Numbered from the stretch's first letter, positions 34,401-43,145 are shown. The stretch: DNA of 64,000 bases from Streptomyces abyssomicinicus (GCF_008974245.1 NZ_BBZI01000015.1:1-64000); one strand, 5' to 3'. A program made the numbers and translations. The notes: generated by a model from the letters alone, not told the origin.

Positions 34401-34478
34401 GCGCGCCGGTCCCTCGGGCCGCTCGCCGTTCTCCGCGATCGCGCGGCGCAGCTCGTCCAGACTGGTCACGGAAGTCAA
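31464..34478 (-). CDS. Large TPR-like protein coupled to htpG
   Basis: A ~1004-residue, almost wholly helical protein. The C-terminal half has degenerate TPR-like pairs (for example GDMAAGPEEAVPELSLAVRQF, LGDHRDAAERRLRAAELAARW, parts shown). The middle contains an EAGSA repeat of about eight units (33091-33210). No catalytic motif is seen. It starts at a TTG (34478) 7 nt after GGAGGAGG and overlaps the htpG stop (TTGA); a GTG at 34469 is the alternative start. Tight coupling suggests a co-chaperone or client-handling partner of HSP90. That role is inference. Confidence 0.75.
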   Translation of the reverse strand: MTSVTSLDELRRAIAENGERPEGPARNARAEQLLADAESLGLPLAVIEALGHQLTVYNYSSEKDKAFVPFARLLRMWDERPEDFDAYETHSLFWRFKWMSTGMLGQPHIPLDAMENWLEEMERRYRLAGHSERAVRSCEFHVASHVGDLERAEAAYAAWLSADRDRMADCYACELQGQGWWQVLRGRDEEALEVWAPVLEGRFTCAHEPHNVLASSLLPLLRLGRLGEAKANHLRGFRLVRATESMRASYAEHVEFCALTGNEARALELLAQRPAYFTDDGHPSSKGDYLAVTALLMDRLVALGMGDRQVPGPAGRDWTAAELAAHAREEALALADAFDRRNGTTYVSDRLRERMAREPLVDRLPLGVRVAVGTAAPRPAAPAVAASAEAQDLAALLAEARRRSEALLPSAVEAWEAVERAAAGSAEAGPAEGGAAEAGSAEAGSAEAGSAEAGSAEAGSAEAVELSARDRAEIAEHRALGLGPDGVDLFATAAALYAEAGDLGEALASRARGVYARTLSGKLDGALEDVTEPYRQCLALFAAGDTGVRQTASVLMARARVLLRLAQGADGQEPDPAAEAEAAEGTREAAREVLAFVAEHAPDTEDPHLLSRTAEAHAMLGDMAAGPEEAVPELSLAVRQFLDAGLPWYTVEYESRLAAIAHHLDDLEAARRHLRAALEHGGEALPPLGHAHLHLQLSEVLAESGGDAVAEAGDHALEAAHWADEAGQSATLGAYARHRLGGLLHRQGRWAEAAEVMESTLPDLTPETHGDGTVVQTLWWLGDCLASLGDHRDAAERRLRAAELAARWPDQRDHATLAHLAAESLSRAELPAEADAAYARAGELWRELGDLPGQVRALRARAWLAAEEDVATARALMDRALDACRKALAVAEEDGERLPVAAELAGTRHQFGGLLADHEGPSEEAHGHLVEAVSGFAALGDPARAAHADALLTLGRLEAALGRPADAAARAREVLAACDADSDPSGPLRTRRSDAEALLREATG
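33091..33210 (-). repeat. 15-bp tandem repeat (EAGSA-coding) in the TPR gene
   Basis: Five perfect copies of GCCTCCGCCGAGCCG (33091-33165) followed by three diverged copies (33166-33210). The period is five codons, so copy-number changes keep the frame. Confidence 0.95.
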
Positions 34479-36343
34479 CGGACGTCCTCCTCCGGGTCGT
34501 CGCCGTGCGTGGCGTCGCCGTGCGTGGCCCACTCCAGCAGGCCGAGGAACGCACGGTTGAGCAGCGCGGTGTCCGCCGGCCGCAGCGGGCGCTGCGCCAT
34601 CAGCAGCGCCTGCCCGTACAGGGACTCCGTCGCCGTGCCGATCAGCTCCGGGTCGGTCAGCGAACCGATGCGCCGGACCAGCGGGTTGAGGTGGTTGAGC
34701 ACCAGGCGCGCCCGCGGCGCCCCGCCCCGCAGCGAGCCGAGGATCCCCGACCACAGGTCGTCGGCACGGTCCTCGGCCTCCGCCCGCGCCTGCTCGTGGC
34801 GGGCGGCGCGGTCGTCCAGGTGCAGCGCGGGCACCGTCACCGGATGGAACGCCCGCAGCGCCACGTCGCAGCCCAGGCCGTCCAGCCGGGCGCGGGCGGC
34901 CGCCAGGAACGGCGAGAGCGCCAGCTCCACCGACGGGTCCACCGAGTCCAGGTGCGCGGTCACCACGTCCGCGTCCAGCTCGGCGACCGCCGTCCCCGGC
35001 CGCACCGACGGCAGCGCCTCCACCAGCTCCGTGTCGTAGGTGTAGCCGCCGTTGACCACCCCGACGCCCTGCGCCGAGGCGATCGCGGAGACCTGCCGGT
35101 ACTCCTCCACGGTCCGCGTGTAGTGCACGACCTTGTGGCGCTGGGCGAACTCCTCCAGGGACAGCCGCCCGTCGGTGGTCTCGAACGGCAGCCACGGAAG
35201 CATCACCCGCAGCATCTCGGAATCGTGCCGCGCCAGCGCCTTCACGCCCAGGTGGTGCACGGCCAGGAAGGCCGTCAGCCGGTCCGGGTCGCCCGCCGCG
35301 AGCCCGGTCAGCCACGACCGGATCCGCTCGCCGAGGGCCTCCCGCACCGCCGCCAGCGTCTCGTCCTCGTACAGCGACTCGCGCGACGCGGTCGGCCGCA
35401 GGGTGTCGGTGTCCAGCACGCAGCGGACGAAGAACGCCCAGTCCGGCAGCAGTTCGTCGGCCCGGTCGGTCAGCAGCATGCCCTTCAGGTGCACCCGGTG
35501 ACCGGCCCGCTGCGCGGGGCTGACCGCGGTCGGCAGCACGTACGCCACACCCCGCACGCCCGCCACCGGCACGTCCAGGTCGATCGAGTCCAGCGGCGTG
35601 AAACCGAACAGCTCGTCGCAGTGGCGTGCCAGCGCCACCCGCCGGGTCGCCGGGCTCTGGTACGCCCGGTCCCACGGCGCCGGCAGGTCGGTCACCGCCT
35701 CGTCGTTCACCCGTACGTCGTACGGCAGCAGCGAACCGAAGTCGCGGGCCAGCTTCAGCACCCGCTCCTCCTCCAGCCACTGCGCCGCCCCGGCCCGCGC
35801 CCGCAGGTGCACGGTGGTGCCCGGCTCGGTGCGGGCGTCCTCCGGCAGCGTGCGCACGGTGTACGAGCCGTCGTCGGCGGCCAGCCACTCCACGGGCGGC
35901 GCGCCGGGCGTCCGGGCGCTGCGGCTGACCACCCGGATCTCCTCGGCGACCAGGAAGCAGGCCAGCAGACCGATGCCGAACTGCCCCAGGAACCCGGAGC
36001 GGGCCGACTCCAGCGAGGCCGCGTCACCGCGCTTGGAACTGCGGCCGATGGTGGCCAGCAGGTTGTGGACGTCCTCCTCGGTGAGGCCGACGCCGGTGTC
36101 CTCCACCCGCAGCGTCCCGCCCTCGGCGCGCAGTCGCACGCGGGCCGGCGCGTCCGGGTCCTCCGCGCGCCGCGCGGTGACGGCGTCGACGGCGTTCTGC
36201 AGCAGCTCGCGCAGGTAGACCTTGGGACTTGAGTACAGGTGGTGGGAGAGCAGGTCCACCAGGCCGCGCAGGTCGACCTGGAAGGAGTGCGGGGCGGAAG
36301 GGGCGGGCTGGGACGGCTTCGAGGTCTGGGAGTCCATCGTCAC
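34475..36343 (-). CDS. htpG: HSP90-family chaperone
   Basis: A 622-residue HSP90. The GHKL ATP-binding motifs are clear: YLRELLQNAVDAV (N box), VEDTGVGLTEEDV (G1) and SGFLGQFGIGLLA (G2). The middle and dimerisation domains follow, and the protein ends in the acidic tail DDPEEDVR after a duplicated ATHGD. The GTG at 36343 and an ATG at 36337 are both possible starts; neither has a good ribosome site. Its stop overlaps the TTG start of the TPR gene. By recollection, htpG sits in a chromosome arm in S. coelicolor, so its place here next to recG is unusual. Confidence 0.93.
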   Translation of the reverse strand: MTMDSQTSKPSQPAPSAPHSFQVDLRGLVDLLSHHLYSSPKVYLRELLQNAVDAVTARRAEDPDAPARVRLRAEGGTLRVEDTGVGLTEEDVHNLLATIGRSSKRGDAASLESARSGFLGQFGIGLLACFLVAEEIRVVSRSARTPGAPPVEWLAADDGSYTVRTLPEDARTEPGTTVHLRARAGAAQWLEEERVLKLARDFGSLLPYDVRVNDEAVTDLPAPWDRAYQSPATRRVALARHCDELFGFTPLDSIDLDVPVAGVRGVAYVLPTAVSPAQRAGHRVHLKGMLLTDRADELLPDWAFFVRCVLDTDTLRPTASRESLYEDETLAAVREALGERIRSWLTGLAAGDPDRLTAFLAVHHLGVKALARHDSEMLRVMLPWLPFETTDGRLSLEEFAQRHKVVHYTRTVEEYRQVSAIASAQGVGVVNGGYTYDTELVEALPSVRPGTAVAELDADVVTAHLDSVDPSVELALSPFLAAARARLDGLGCDVALRAFHPVTVPALHLDDRAARHEQARAEAEDRADDLWSGILGSLRGGAPRARLVLNHLNPLVRRIGSLTDPELIGTATESLYGQALLMAQRPLRPADTALLNRAFLGLLEWATHGDATHGDDPEEDVR

Positions 36344-36510
36344 GGCGCCGGTGGGGGAGACAGCGGAACGGCGCGGGGTCGGGCGGCACCGTATGGGGCG
36401 GTGGACCGCGGGTCAGTGGTGGCCGGACGTGCCATCCTAGGAGCTGAAGAACACACCTGACCAGGAGTTTCCACAGGCATTCCGCAACGCTGTCGCACCC
36501 GTGGTGTGGA

Positions 36511-38718
36511 ATGGAAGGCGTGCCCGCACTGGAAGAACCCCTGAAGAAGGTGCTCGGCCCCGCCACCGCGAAGGTGATGGCCGAGAACCTCGGCCTGCAC
36601 ACCGTGGGCGACCTGCTGCACCACTACCCGCGCAGATACGAGGAGCGCGGCCGGCTCACCCGGCTCGCCGACCTCCCCATGGACGAGCACGTCACCGTGG
36701 TCGCCCAGGTCGCCGACGCCCGGCTGCACACCTTCGCCTCCAGCCGCGCCCCGCGCGGCAAGGGCCAGCGGCTGGAGGTCACCATCACCGACGGCAGCGG
36801 CCGTCTCCAGCTGGTGTTCTTCGGCAACGGCGTCCACAAACCGCACAAGGAGCTGCTCCCCGGCACCCGCGCCCTCTTCGCCGGCAAGGTCTCCGTGTTC
36901 AACCGGCGGCTCCAGCTCGCCCACCCCGCCTACGAGCCGCTGCGCGGCGAGGACGCCGCGGAGACGGTCGACAGCTGGGCCGGGGCGCTCATCCCGATCT
37001 ACCCGGCCACCGCCAAGCTGGAGTCCTGGAAGCTGGCCAAGGCCGTCCAGACGGTGCTGCCCAGCGCACAGGAGGCCGTCGACCCCCTCCCGGACGGCCT
37101 GCGCGAGGGCCGCGGCCTGGTCCCCCTCCCCGAGGCGCTGCTCAAGATCCACCGCCCGCAGACCCCGGCCGACGTCGAGGACGCCCGCTCCCGCCTGAAG
37201 TGGGACGAGGCGTTCGTCCTCCAGGTCGCCCTGGCCCGCCGCCGCCACGACGACGCCCAGCTCCCCGCCGTGCCCCGGAGACCGAAGCCTGACGGCATCC
37301 TCGCCGCCTTCGACGACCGCCTCCCGTTCACCCTCACCGAGGGCCAGCGGAAGGTCTCCCGGGAGATCTTCGACGGCCTCGCCGCCGCACACCCCATGCA
37401 CCGCCTCCTCCAGGGAGAGGTCGGATCGGGCAAGACCCTGGTGGCGCTCCGGGCCATGCTCGCGGTGGTCGACGCCGGAGGCCAGGCCGCGATGCTGGCG
37501 CCCACCGAGGTGCTGGCCCAGCAGCACCACCGCTCGGTCACCGAGATGATGGGCGACCTCGCCCAGGGCGGGATGCTGGGCGGCGCCGAGCACGCCACCA
37601 AGGTCGTGCTGCTCACCGGTTCCATGGGCGCCGCCGCCCGCCGCCAGGCCCTGCTCGACCTGGCCACCGGCGAGGCCGGCGTCGTCATCGGCACCCACGC
37701 CCTGATCGAGGACAAGGTGCAGTTCCACGACCTCGGCCTGGTCGTCGTCGACGAACAGCACCGCTTCGGCGTGGAGCAGCGTGATGCCCTGCGCGGCAAG
37801 GGGAAGCAGCCGCCCCACCTGCTGGTGATGACGGCCACCCCGATCCCGCGCACGGTCGCCATGACCGTCTTCGGCGACCTGGAGACCTCCGTCCTGGACC
37901 AGCTCCCCGCCGGACGCTCGCCGATCGCCAGCCACGTGGTGCCGGCCGCCGACAAGCCGCACTTCCTGGCCCGCGCCTGGGACCGTGTCCGGGAGGAGGT
38001 GGAGGCAGGACACCAGGCGTACGTGGTCTGCCCGCGCATCGGGGACGAGGAGGACGACCCGAAGGGCCGGAAGAAGAAGGAGGAGGCCGGGACGGCCGAC
38101 CGCCGGCCCCCGCTCGCCGTCCTGGAGGTCGCCGAGCAGCTGGCCCGGGGCCCGCTGGCCGGACTGCGCGTCGAGGTGCTGCACGGCAGGATGCACCCGG
38201 ACGACAAGGACGCCGTGATGCGCCGCTTCGCCGCCGGGGAGACGCACGTCCTGGTCGCCACCACGGTGATCGAGGTCGGCGTGAACGTCCCCAACGCCAC
38301 CGCCATGGTGATCATGGATGCGGACCGGTTCGGCGTCTCCCAGCTCCACCAGCTGCGCGGACGGGTCGGCCGCGGTTCCGCCCCCGGCCTGTGCCTGCTG
38401 GTCACCGAAGCGCCCGAGGCGAGCCCCGCGCGGCAGCGGCTCGGCGCCGTGGCCGCCACCCTCGACGGGTTCGAGCTCTCCCGGATCGACCTGGAGCAGC
38501 GCCGCGAGGGCGACGTGCTGGGCCAGGCCCAGTCCGGCGCCCGCTCCTCGCTGCGGGTCCTCGCGGTGATCGACGACGAGGAGGTCATCGCCCAGGCGCG
38601 CGAGGAGGCCGCCGCCGTGGTCGCCGAGGACCCGGACCTGAGCGCGCACCCGGGCCTGCGGACCGCCCTCGACGCCCTCCTCGACGAGGACCGGGAGCAG
38701 TACCTGGAGAAGGGCTGA
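36511..38718 (+). CDS. recG: ATP-dependent DNA helicase RecG
   Basis: A 735-residue RecG that remodels stalled forks and Holliday junctions. It has an N-terminal wedge/OB fold, Walker A LLQGEVGSGKT (about residues 303-312), the DEQH box in VVVDEQHRFGVEQRD, motif III TATPIPRT, and motif VI QLRGRVGRG. The ATG at 36511 and GTG at 36520 are both plausible starts; no clear Shine-Dalgarno decides. A lysine-rich insert DPKGRKKKEEAG lies in the helicase part, as in other streptomycetes. Confidence 0.96.
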   Translation: MEGVPALEEPLKKVLGPATAKVMAENLGLHTVGDLLHHYPRRYEERGRLTRLADLPMDEHVTVVAQVADARLHTFASSRAPRGKGQRLEVTITDGSGRLQLVFFGNGVHKPHKELLPGTRALFAGKVSVFNRRLQLAHPAYEPLRGEDAAETVDSWAGALIPIYPATAKLESWKLAKAVQTVLPSAQEAVDPLPDGLREGRGLVPLPEALLKIHRPQTPADVEDARSRLKWDEAFVLQVALARRRHDDAQLPAVPRRPKPDGILAAFDDRLPFTLTEGQRKVSREIFDGLAAAHPMHRLLQGEVGSGKTLVALRAMLAVVDAGGQAAMLAPTEVLAQQHHRSVTEMMGDLAQGGMLGGAEHATKVVLLTGSMGAAARRQALLDLATGEAGVVIGTHALIEDKVQFHDLGLVVVDEQHRFGVEQRDALRGKGKQPPHLLVMTATPIPRTVAMTVFGDLETSVLDQLPAGRSPIASHVVPAADKPHFLARAWDRVREEVEAGHQAYVVCPRIGDEEDDPKGRKKKEEAGTADRRPPLAVLEVAEQLARGPLAGLRVEVLHGRMHPDDKDAVMRRFAAGETHVLVATTVIEVGVNVPNATAMVIMDADRFGVSQLHQLRGRVGRGSAPGLCLLVTEAPEASPARQRLGAVAATLDGFELSRIDLEQRREGDVLGQAQSGARSSLRVLAVIDDEEVIAQAREEAAAVVAEDPDLSAHPGLRTALDALLDEDREQYLEKG

Positions 38719-38807
38719 GAGACTGTGGAGCGCACGACCTGTCCGCACCGTCTCCCTCACGGCTCGCCGAGTGAGCCCCGGGGGCGGACCGAGCCCTAAG
38801 GAACACA

Positions 38808-39395
38808 GTGAGCCGCGTGATCGCCGGGACGGCGGGGGGACGCCGTCTGGCCGTGCCCCCGGGCAACGGCACCCGTCCCACCTCCGAACGGGCTCGCGAG
38901 GGCCTCTTCTCCACCTGGGAGGCGCTGCTCGGCGGCCCCCTGGAAGGCGAGCGGGTCCTCGACCTGTACGCCGGCTCCGGCGCGGTCGGCCTCGAGGCGC
39001 TGAGCCGCGGCGCGTCCCACGCCCTGCTGGTGGAGGCCGACGGCCGGGCCGCCCGCACGGTGCGTGAGAACGTCCGCTCGCTGGGCCTGCCCGGCGCCGA
39101 GGTCCGCAACGCCAAGGCCGAGCAGGTGATCCAGGGAACGCCCCCAGGCGCCCCCTACGACCTGGTCTTCCTCGACCCGCCGTACGCCGTCACCGACGAC
39201 GATCTCCGCGAGATTCTCCTCACACTCCGCTCCGGAGGCTGGCTCGCCGAGGAGGCGCTCGTCACCGTGGAGCGCAGCACCAGAGGCGGCGAGTTCAGCT
39301 GGCCGCGGGGTTTCGCGCCCCTGAGGTCCCGCCGTTACGGAGAAGGCACCTTTTGGTACGGTCACGCCGCCTCCACCAGCGAGGACGCGCCATGA
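38808..39395 (+). CDS. rsmD: 16S rRNA (guanine966-N2)-methyltransferase
   Basis: A 195-residue class I methyltransferase with the SAM loop DLYAGSGAVGLEALSRGA and the catalytic DPPY in VFLDPPYAV (about residue 122), typical of exocyclic-amine methylases of guanine. AAGGA precedes the GTG at 38808. Its stop overlaps an ATG for the coaD frame. Confidence 0.95.
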   Translation: MSRVIAGTAGGRRLAVPPGNGTRPTSERAREGLFSTWEALLGGPLEGERVLDLYAGSGAVGLEALSRGASHALLVEADGRAARTVRENVRSLGLPGAEVRNAKAEQVIQGTPPGAPYDLVFLDPPYAVTDDDLREILLTLRSGGWLAEEALVTVERSTRGGEFSWPRGFAPLRSRRYGEGTFWYGHAASTSEDAP

Positions 39396-39421
39396 CCGGA
39401 CCGGAGAGCGAGGGATCTCAC

Positions 39422-39901
39422 GTGCGCCGCGCCGTCTGTCCCGGGTCGTTCGACCCCATCACCAACGGACACCTCGACATCATCGCCCGAGCCTCCCGTC
39501 TGTACGACGAGGTCTACGTGGCCGTGATGATCAACCAGAACAAGAAGGGCCTGTTCAGCGTCGAGGAACGGATCCAGCTGATCCGCGAGGTGACCGCCGA
39601 CTGCTCGAACGTGGTCGTCGAGTCCCACCACGGCCTGCTGGTCGACTTCTGCAAGCAGCGCGACATCCCCGCCATCGTCAAGGGACTGCGCGCCGTCAGC
39701 GACTTCGACTACGAGCTGCAGATGGCCCAGATGAACAACGGCCTCACCGGGGTGGAGACCCTCTTCGTCCCCACCAACCCCACGTACAGCTTCCTCTCCT
39801 CCTCGCTGGTCAAGGAGGTGGCGGCCTGGGGCGGCGACGTGGCCCACCTGGTCCCGCCGACCGTCCTGACGGCACTGGCCGAGCGGCTGCGCCGGAGCTG
39901 A
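39422..39901 (+). CDS. coaD: Phosphopantetheine adenylyltransferase
   Basis: A 159-residue CoaD that makes dephospho-CoA. RRAVCPGSFDPITNGHLDI contains the nucleotide-binding T/NxGH motif, and SFLSSSLVKEVA is the second phosphate loop. I chose GTG 39422 because GAGGGA lies 6 nt upstream and the length then equals the family's; an ATG at 39392, inside the rsmD stop, would add ten residues. Confidence 0.96.
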   Translation: MRRAVCPGSFDPITNGHLDIIARASRLYDEVYVAVMINQNKKGLFSVEERIQLIREVTADCSNVVVESHHGLLVDFCKQRDIPAIVKGLRAVSDFDYELQMAQMNNGLTGVETLFVPTNPTYSFLSSSLVKEVAAWGGDVAHLVPPTVLTALAERLRRS

Positions 39902-40024
39902 GCGTTTTCGGCGCCGACGCGCCGGGGACGCAGCGACGTCCCGTCATCCGTGTCGGACGGGGCCGCGGTCGCCGTACAGTCGTCCCGTCCGTCTCCAACC
40001 AGCTGTAGAGAGTGGCGAGTCCAG

Positions 40025-41221
40025 GTGGACGTGCAGAACAAGCTCGACGAGATCGTCGGCATGGTGTCAGGTGCCAGGTCGATGCCGATGTCGGCCTCGT
40101 GCGTGGTCAACCGCGCCGAACTCCTCGCCATGCTCGAAGAGGTCCGTGAGGCCCTCCCCGGCTCGCTGGCGCAGGCGCAGGAGCTGATCGGCGGCCGCGA
40201 GACCATGGTCCAGCAGGCCCGCCAGGAGGCCGACCGGATCGTCGAGGGCGCCCATGCCGAGCGCGCCTCGCTGATCTCCGGCACCGAGATCGCCCGCCAG
40301 GCCCAGCAGGAGGCCGAGCGCATCCTCGCCGAGGCCCAGCAGCAGGCCGAGGAGGTCCGGGCCGAGGCTGACGACTACGTCGACTCCAAGCTCGCCAACT
40401 TCGAGGTCGTCCTCACCAAGACGCTCGGCTCGGTGGGCCGTGGCCGCGAGAAACTGCTCGGCACCGGCCCCGGCCTGGACGAGAACGGCTACGAGGACGA
40501 GGACGCCCCCGAGCGCAGCCACGACCCGGAGACCCTGCGCCGGGACGCGGACAGCTACGTCGACGTCAAGCTGGGGGCCTTCGAGGCGGTCCTCGCCAAG
40601 ACCCTGGAGGCGGTCGGCCGCGGGCGCGACAAGCTCCAGGGCCGGATCGCCTCGGACGCGCTGGCCGACCTGCCGCTGGGCGAGGACGGCATGCCGCTGG
40701 CCCACGAGAGCGACGAGGACTTCCTCGCCGGGCTCGCGGACGCCGCGCAGGCCCCGGACCGCCGGCCGGACCGGCACGCCGAGCAGGCGCCGCCCGCGCA
40801 CCAGCCCCAGCACCAGCCACAGCACCAGCCGCAGTACGACCAGCAGTCGCCGTACGAGCAGCCCCTGCACCAGCCCGGGTACGAGCCGCAGGCGGCACCG
40901 GACCCGTACGGCTACCAGCAGCCCCAGCCGGCCGCGGCGTCCTACGGCGGCTACGAGCAGCAGCCGCAGCACTCGCAGGGGTACGGCTACGACTACCAGC
41001 AGGCGGACCCGTACGCGGCCTACGGGCAACAGCCCCAGCAGCCCCAGCAGCACGCGCAGCAGCCGCAGCAGCCGCAGCAGGGATACGAGCAGGACTACGG
41101 CCGGCAGGACGCCTACGGGGCGCCCGCTGGGGCCCGCGCGCTGGACGAGACCAGCTTCTTCGACACGGGCATGATCACGCCGGAGCAGCTGCGGGCCTAC
41201 GAACAGGGCCGCGGGCAGTAG
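40025..41221 (+). CDS. DivIVA-like coiled-coil protein
   Basis: A 398-residue protein. Residues 1-130 form a coiled coil (AQAQELIGGRETMVQQARQ, EAERILAEAQQQAEEV) as in DivIVA/cell-division-initiation proteins. Two similar YVDSKLANFEVVLTKTL / YVDVKLGAFEAVLAKTL blocks follow, then a 150-residue tail rich in Gln, Pro and Tyr that looks disordered. It may act in polar growth or the scaffold beneath the membrane; direct evidence is absent. Start chosen at GTG 40025 (DVQNKLDEIV follows); GTG 40031 is also possible. Confidence 0.8.
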   Translation: MDVQNKLDEIVGMVSGARSMPMSASCVVNRAELLAMLEEVREALPGSLAQAQELIGGRETMVQQARQEADRIVEGAHAERASLISGTEIARQAQQEAERILAEAQQQAEEVRAEADDYVDSKLANFEVVLTKTLGSVGRGREKLLGTGPGLDENGYEDEDAPERSHDPETLRRDADSYVDVKLGAFEAVLAKTLEAVGRGRDKLQGRIASDALADLPLGEDGMPLAHESDEDFLAGLADAAQAPDRRPDRHAEQAPPAHQPQHQPQHQPQYDQQSPYEQPLHQPGYEPQAAPDPYGYQQPQPAAASYGGYEQQPQHSQGYGYDYQQADPYAAYGQQPQQPQQHAQQPQQPQQGYEQDYGRQDAYGAPAGARALDETSFFDTGMITPEQLRAYEQGRGQ

Positions 41222-41290
41222 CGGGCGGTGGCGGGCGGTGGCCGCGGGCGGTGTCCGCGGCCTTGGTCGCGCGAGGTCGAGGGGGGCCGG

Positions 41291-41320
41291 TTGGGTCCCG
41301 GCCGAAACGTCCAGTATCCT
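41291..41320 (+). promoter_or_regulatory. Candidate promoter of the yceD-rpmF-rnc operon
   Basis: TTGGGT (41291-41296), 18 nt, TATCCT (41315-41320), about 65 nt before the yceD start. Confidence 0.5.
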
Positions 41321-41384
41321 GGCTCTTCGGTCGTGCCTTCTGGGCGCGATTCCCCCCTCTTCACCTCGCAGATCTAAGGCTGGA

Positions 41385-42038
41385 ATGGCTCAGAACGCCC
41401 GCCTCGACCACCGCGACCCTCTCGTGTTCGACACGCATGAGCTGGGGCGGCGGCCCGGTGCGCTGCGGCGCCTGACCAGGACGGTCGACGCGCCCCGCGA
41501 CCTCGGCATCGCCGACGTCATCGGTGTGCCGGAGGGCAGGCCGGTGGAGCTCGAGCTCCGCCTGGAGTCGGTCCTGGAGGGCGTCCTCGTCACGGGGACC
41601 GCCCGTGCGAAGGCCGAGGGGGAGTGCGTAAGGTGTCTGGAGCCGCTCGAGCGTCAGCTCGTGGCGGACTTCCAGGAGATGTTCTCGTACCCTGACGCCG
41701 ACGACCGGGGCCGCCCCAAGGCGGACGCCGGCGACGACGCCGAGGACGACGAGGACACTCTTCACCTCGAGGACGGCATGTTCGACCTCGAGCCCGTGCT
41801 GCGTGACGCGGTGGTACTCGCACTGCCGATGCAGCCGGTGTGCCAGGAAGACTGCCCTGGTCTGTGCCCCGAGTGCGGGGTGCGGCTGGCGGACGACCCG
41901 GACCACCACCATGACGCCGTCGACATCCGTTGGGCGGCTCTGCAGGGACTCGCAGGTTCACTCGAACCCGGCGAGAAGGACGAGATGAGCGGCGGCGCGC
42001 CTCAGTCAGCACGCGCCGACGAGAAGCAGGAGAAGTAG
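41385..42038 (+). CDS. YceD/DUF177 protein
   Basis: A 217-residue YceD-family protein always found before rpmF; it is thought to act in rRNA or ribosome maturation. The conserved parts are GECVRCLEPL and the cysteine cluster CQEDCPGLCPECG, a likely metal site. AAGG lies about 6 nt before the ATG. An acidic loop (DDAEDDEDT) is in the middle. rpmF starts 2 nt after its stop. Confidence 0.92.
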   Translation: MAQNARLDHRDPLVFDTHELGRRPGALRRLTRTVDAPRDLGIADVIGVPEGRPVELELRLESVLEGVLVTGTARAKAEGECVRCLEPLERQLVADFQEMFSYPDADDRGRPKADAGDDAEDDEDTLHLEDGMFDLEPVLRDAVVLALPMQPVCQEDCPGLCPECGVRLADDPDHHHDAVDIRWAALQGLAGSLEPGEKDEMSGGAPQSARADEKQEK

Positions 42039-42040
42039 CC

Positions 42041-42214
42041 GTGGCTGTTCCGAAGCGGAAGATGTCGCGCAGCAACACGCGCCACCGCCGGTCGCAGTGG
42101 AAGGCTGCGGTCCCCACCCTGGTGTCGTGCGAGCGCTGCCACGAGCCCAAGCAGCAGCACATCGCGTGCCCGTCTTGCGGCACCTACAACAAGCGCCAGG
42201 TCCTCGAGGTCTGA
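42041..42214 (+). CDS. rpmF: 50S ribosomal protein L32
   Basis: A 57-residue L32: AVPKRKMSRSNTRHRRSQW at the N-terminus and a zinc ribbon of C30-xx-C33 and C43-xx-C46. This is the zinc-containing paralogue type, like the L28 in this window. It starts 2 nt after yceD. Confidence 0.97.
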   Translation: MAVPKRKMSRSNTRHRRSQWKAAVPTLVSCERCHEPKQQHIACPSCGTYNKRQVLEV

Positions 42215-42233
42215 GCGGCTGGTGAGAGGCTCC

Positions 42234-43145
42234 ATGTCACACGCCAAGAAGGCGGACACGGCCTCGTCCCACACGCTTCTGGAAGGGCGGCTCGGGTACA
42301 AGCTCGAGTCCGCCCTTCTGGTGCGTGCGCTGACCCACCGTTCCTACGCGTACGAGAACGGCGGTCTGCCCACCAACGAGCGGCTGGAGTTCCTCGGGGA
42401 CTCCGTGCTCGGTCTGGTGGTCACGGACACGCTGTACCGGGTCCACCCCGACCTCCCGGAGGGCCAGCTGGCCAAGCTCCGGGCCGCGGTGGTCAACTCG
42501 CGCGCGCTGGCCGAGGTGAGCCGTGGGCTCGACCTCGGCTCCTTCATCCGGCTCGGCCGGGGTGAAGAGGGCACGGGCGGCCGGGACAAGGCATCCATCC
42601 TCGCCGACACCCTCGAAGCGGTGATCGGCGCGGTCTACCTGGACCAGGGTCTGGACGCGGCGGCGGAGCTGGTGCACCGCCTGTTCGACCCGCTGATCGA
42701 GAAGTCCTCGAACCTGGGCGCCGGCCTGGACTGGAAGACCAGTCTCCAGGAGCTCACCGCGACCGAGGGGCTCGGCGTTCCCGAGTACCTGGTCACGGAG
42801 ACCGGCCCCGACCACGAGAAGACCTTCACTGCTGCCGCCCGCGTCGGAGGCGTCTCGTACGGCACCGGCACCGGCCGCAGCAAGAAGGAAGCGGAGCAGC
42901 AGGCCGCGGAGTCCGCCTGGCGGGCCATCCGGGCCGCTGCGGACGAGCGTGCCAAGGCGGAGGCCGTCGCTGCCGCCGCCGCCACGCCCGCGGCGGACAC
43001 CGCCGCGGACGGCGTCGCCTCGGCGGCGTCCGTGCCGTCCGGAGAACCCCGCGAGGGCACCTCCGGAGCTTCCGAAGAGACCGGCGCCCAGGCCGACGCC
43101 CCGCAGGCCGGTGGTACGACCGGCGCGGAGCAGGCGTCCGCCTGA
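42234..43145 (+). CDS. rnc: Ribonuclease III
   Basis: A 303-residue RNase III: the catalytic signature NERLEFLGDSVLGLVV, the second acidic site DTLEAVIGAVYLD, and a C-terminal double-stranded-RNA-binding domain. In S. coelicolor this gene is absB and controls antibiotic production globally. After the dsRBD there is an unusually long (~70 residues) Ala/Glu/Gly tail. ATG 42234 has GAGAGG upstream; GTG 42222 would add four residues. Confidence 0.96.
   Translation: MSHAKKADTASSHTLLEGRLGYKLESALLVRALTHRSYAYENGGLPTNERLEFLGDSVLGLVVTDTLYRVHPDLPEGQLAKLRAAVVNSRALAEVSRGLDLGSFIRLGRGEEGTGGRDKASILADTLEAVIGAVYLDQGLDAAAELVHRLFDPLIEKSSNLGAGLDWKTSLQELTATEGLGVPEYLVTETGPDHEKTFTAAARVGGVSYGTGTGRSKKEAEQQAAESAWRAIRAAADERAKAEAVAAAAATPAADTAADGVASAASVPSGEPREGTSGASEETGAQADAPQAGGTTGAEQASA

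Noticed and set aside
34479..35888. N-terminal extension of the TPR frame into htpG (1474 codons in all)
   Set aside because: The extension is the antisense-free but out-of-frame reading of htpG; a ribosome site and the family-like start lie at 34478.
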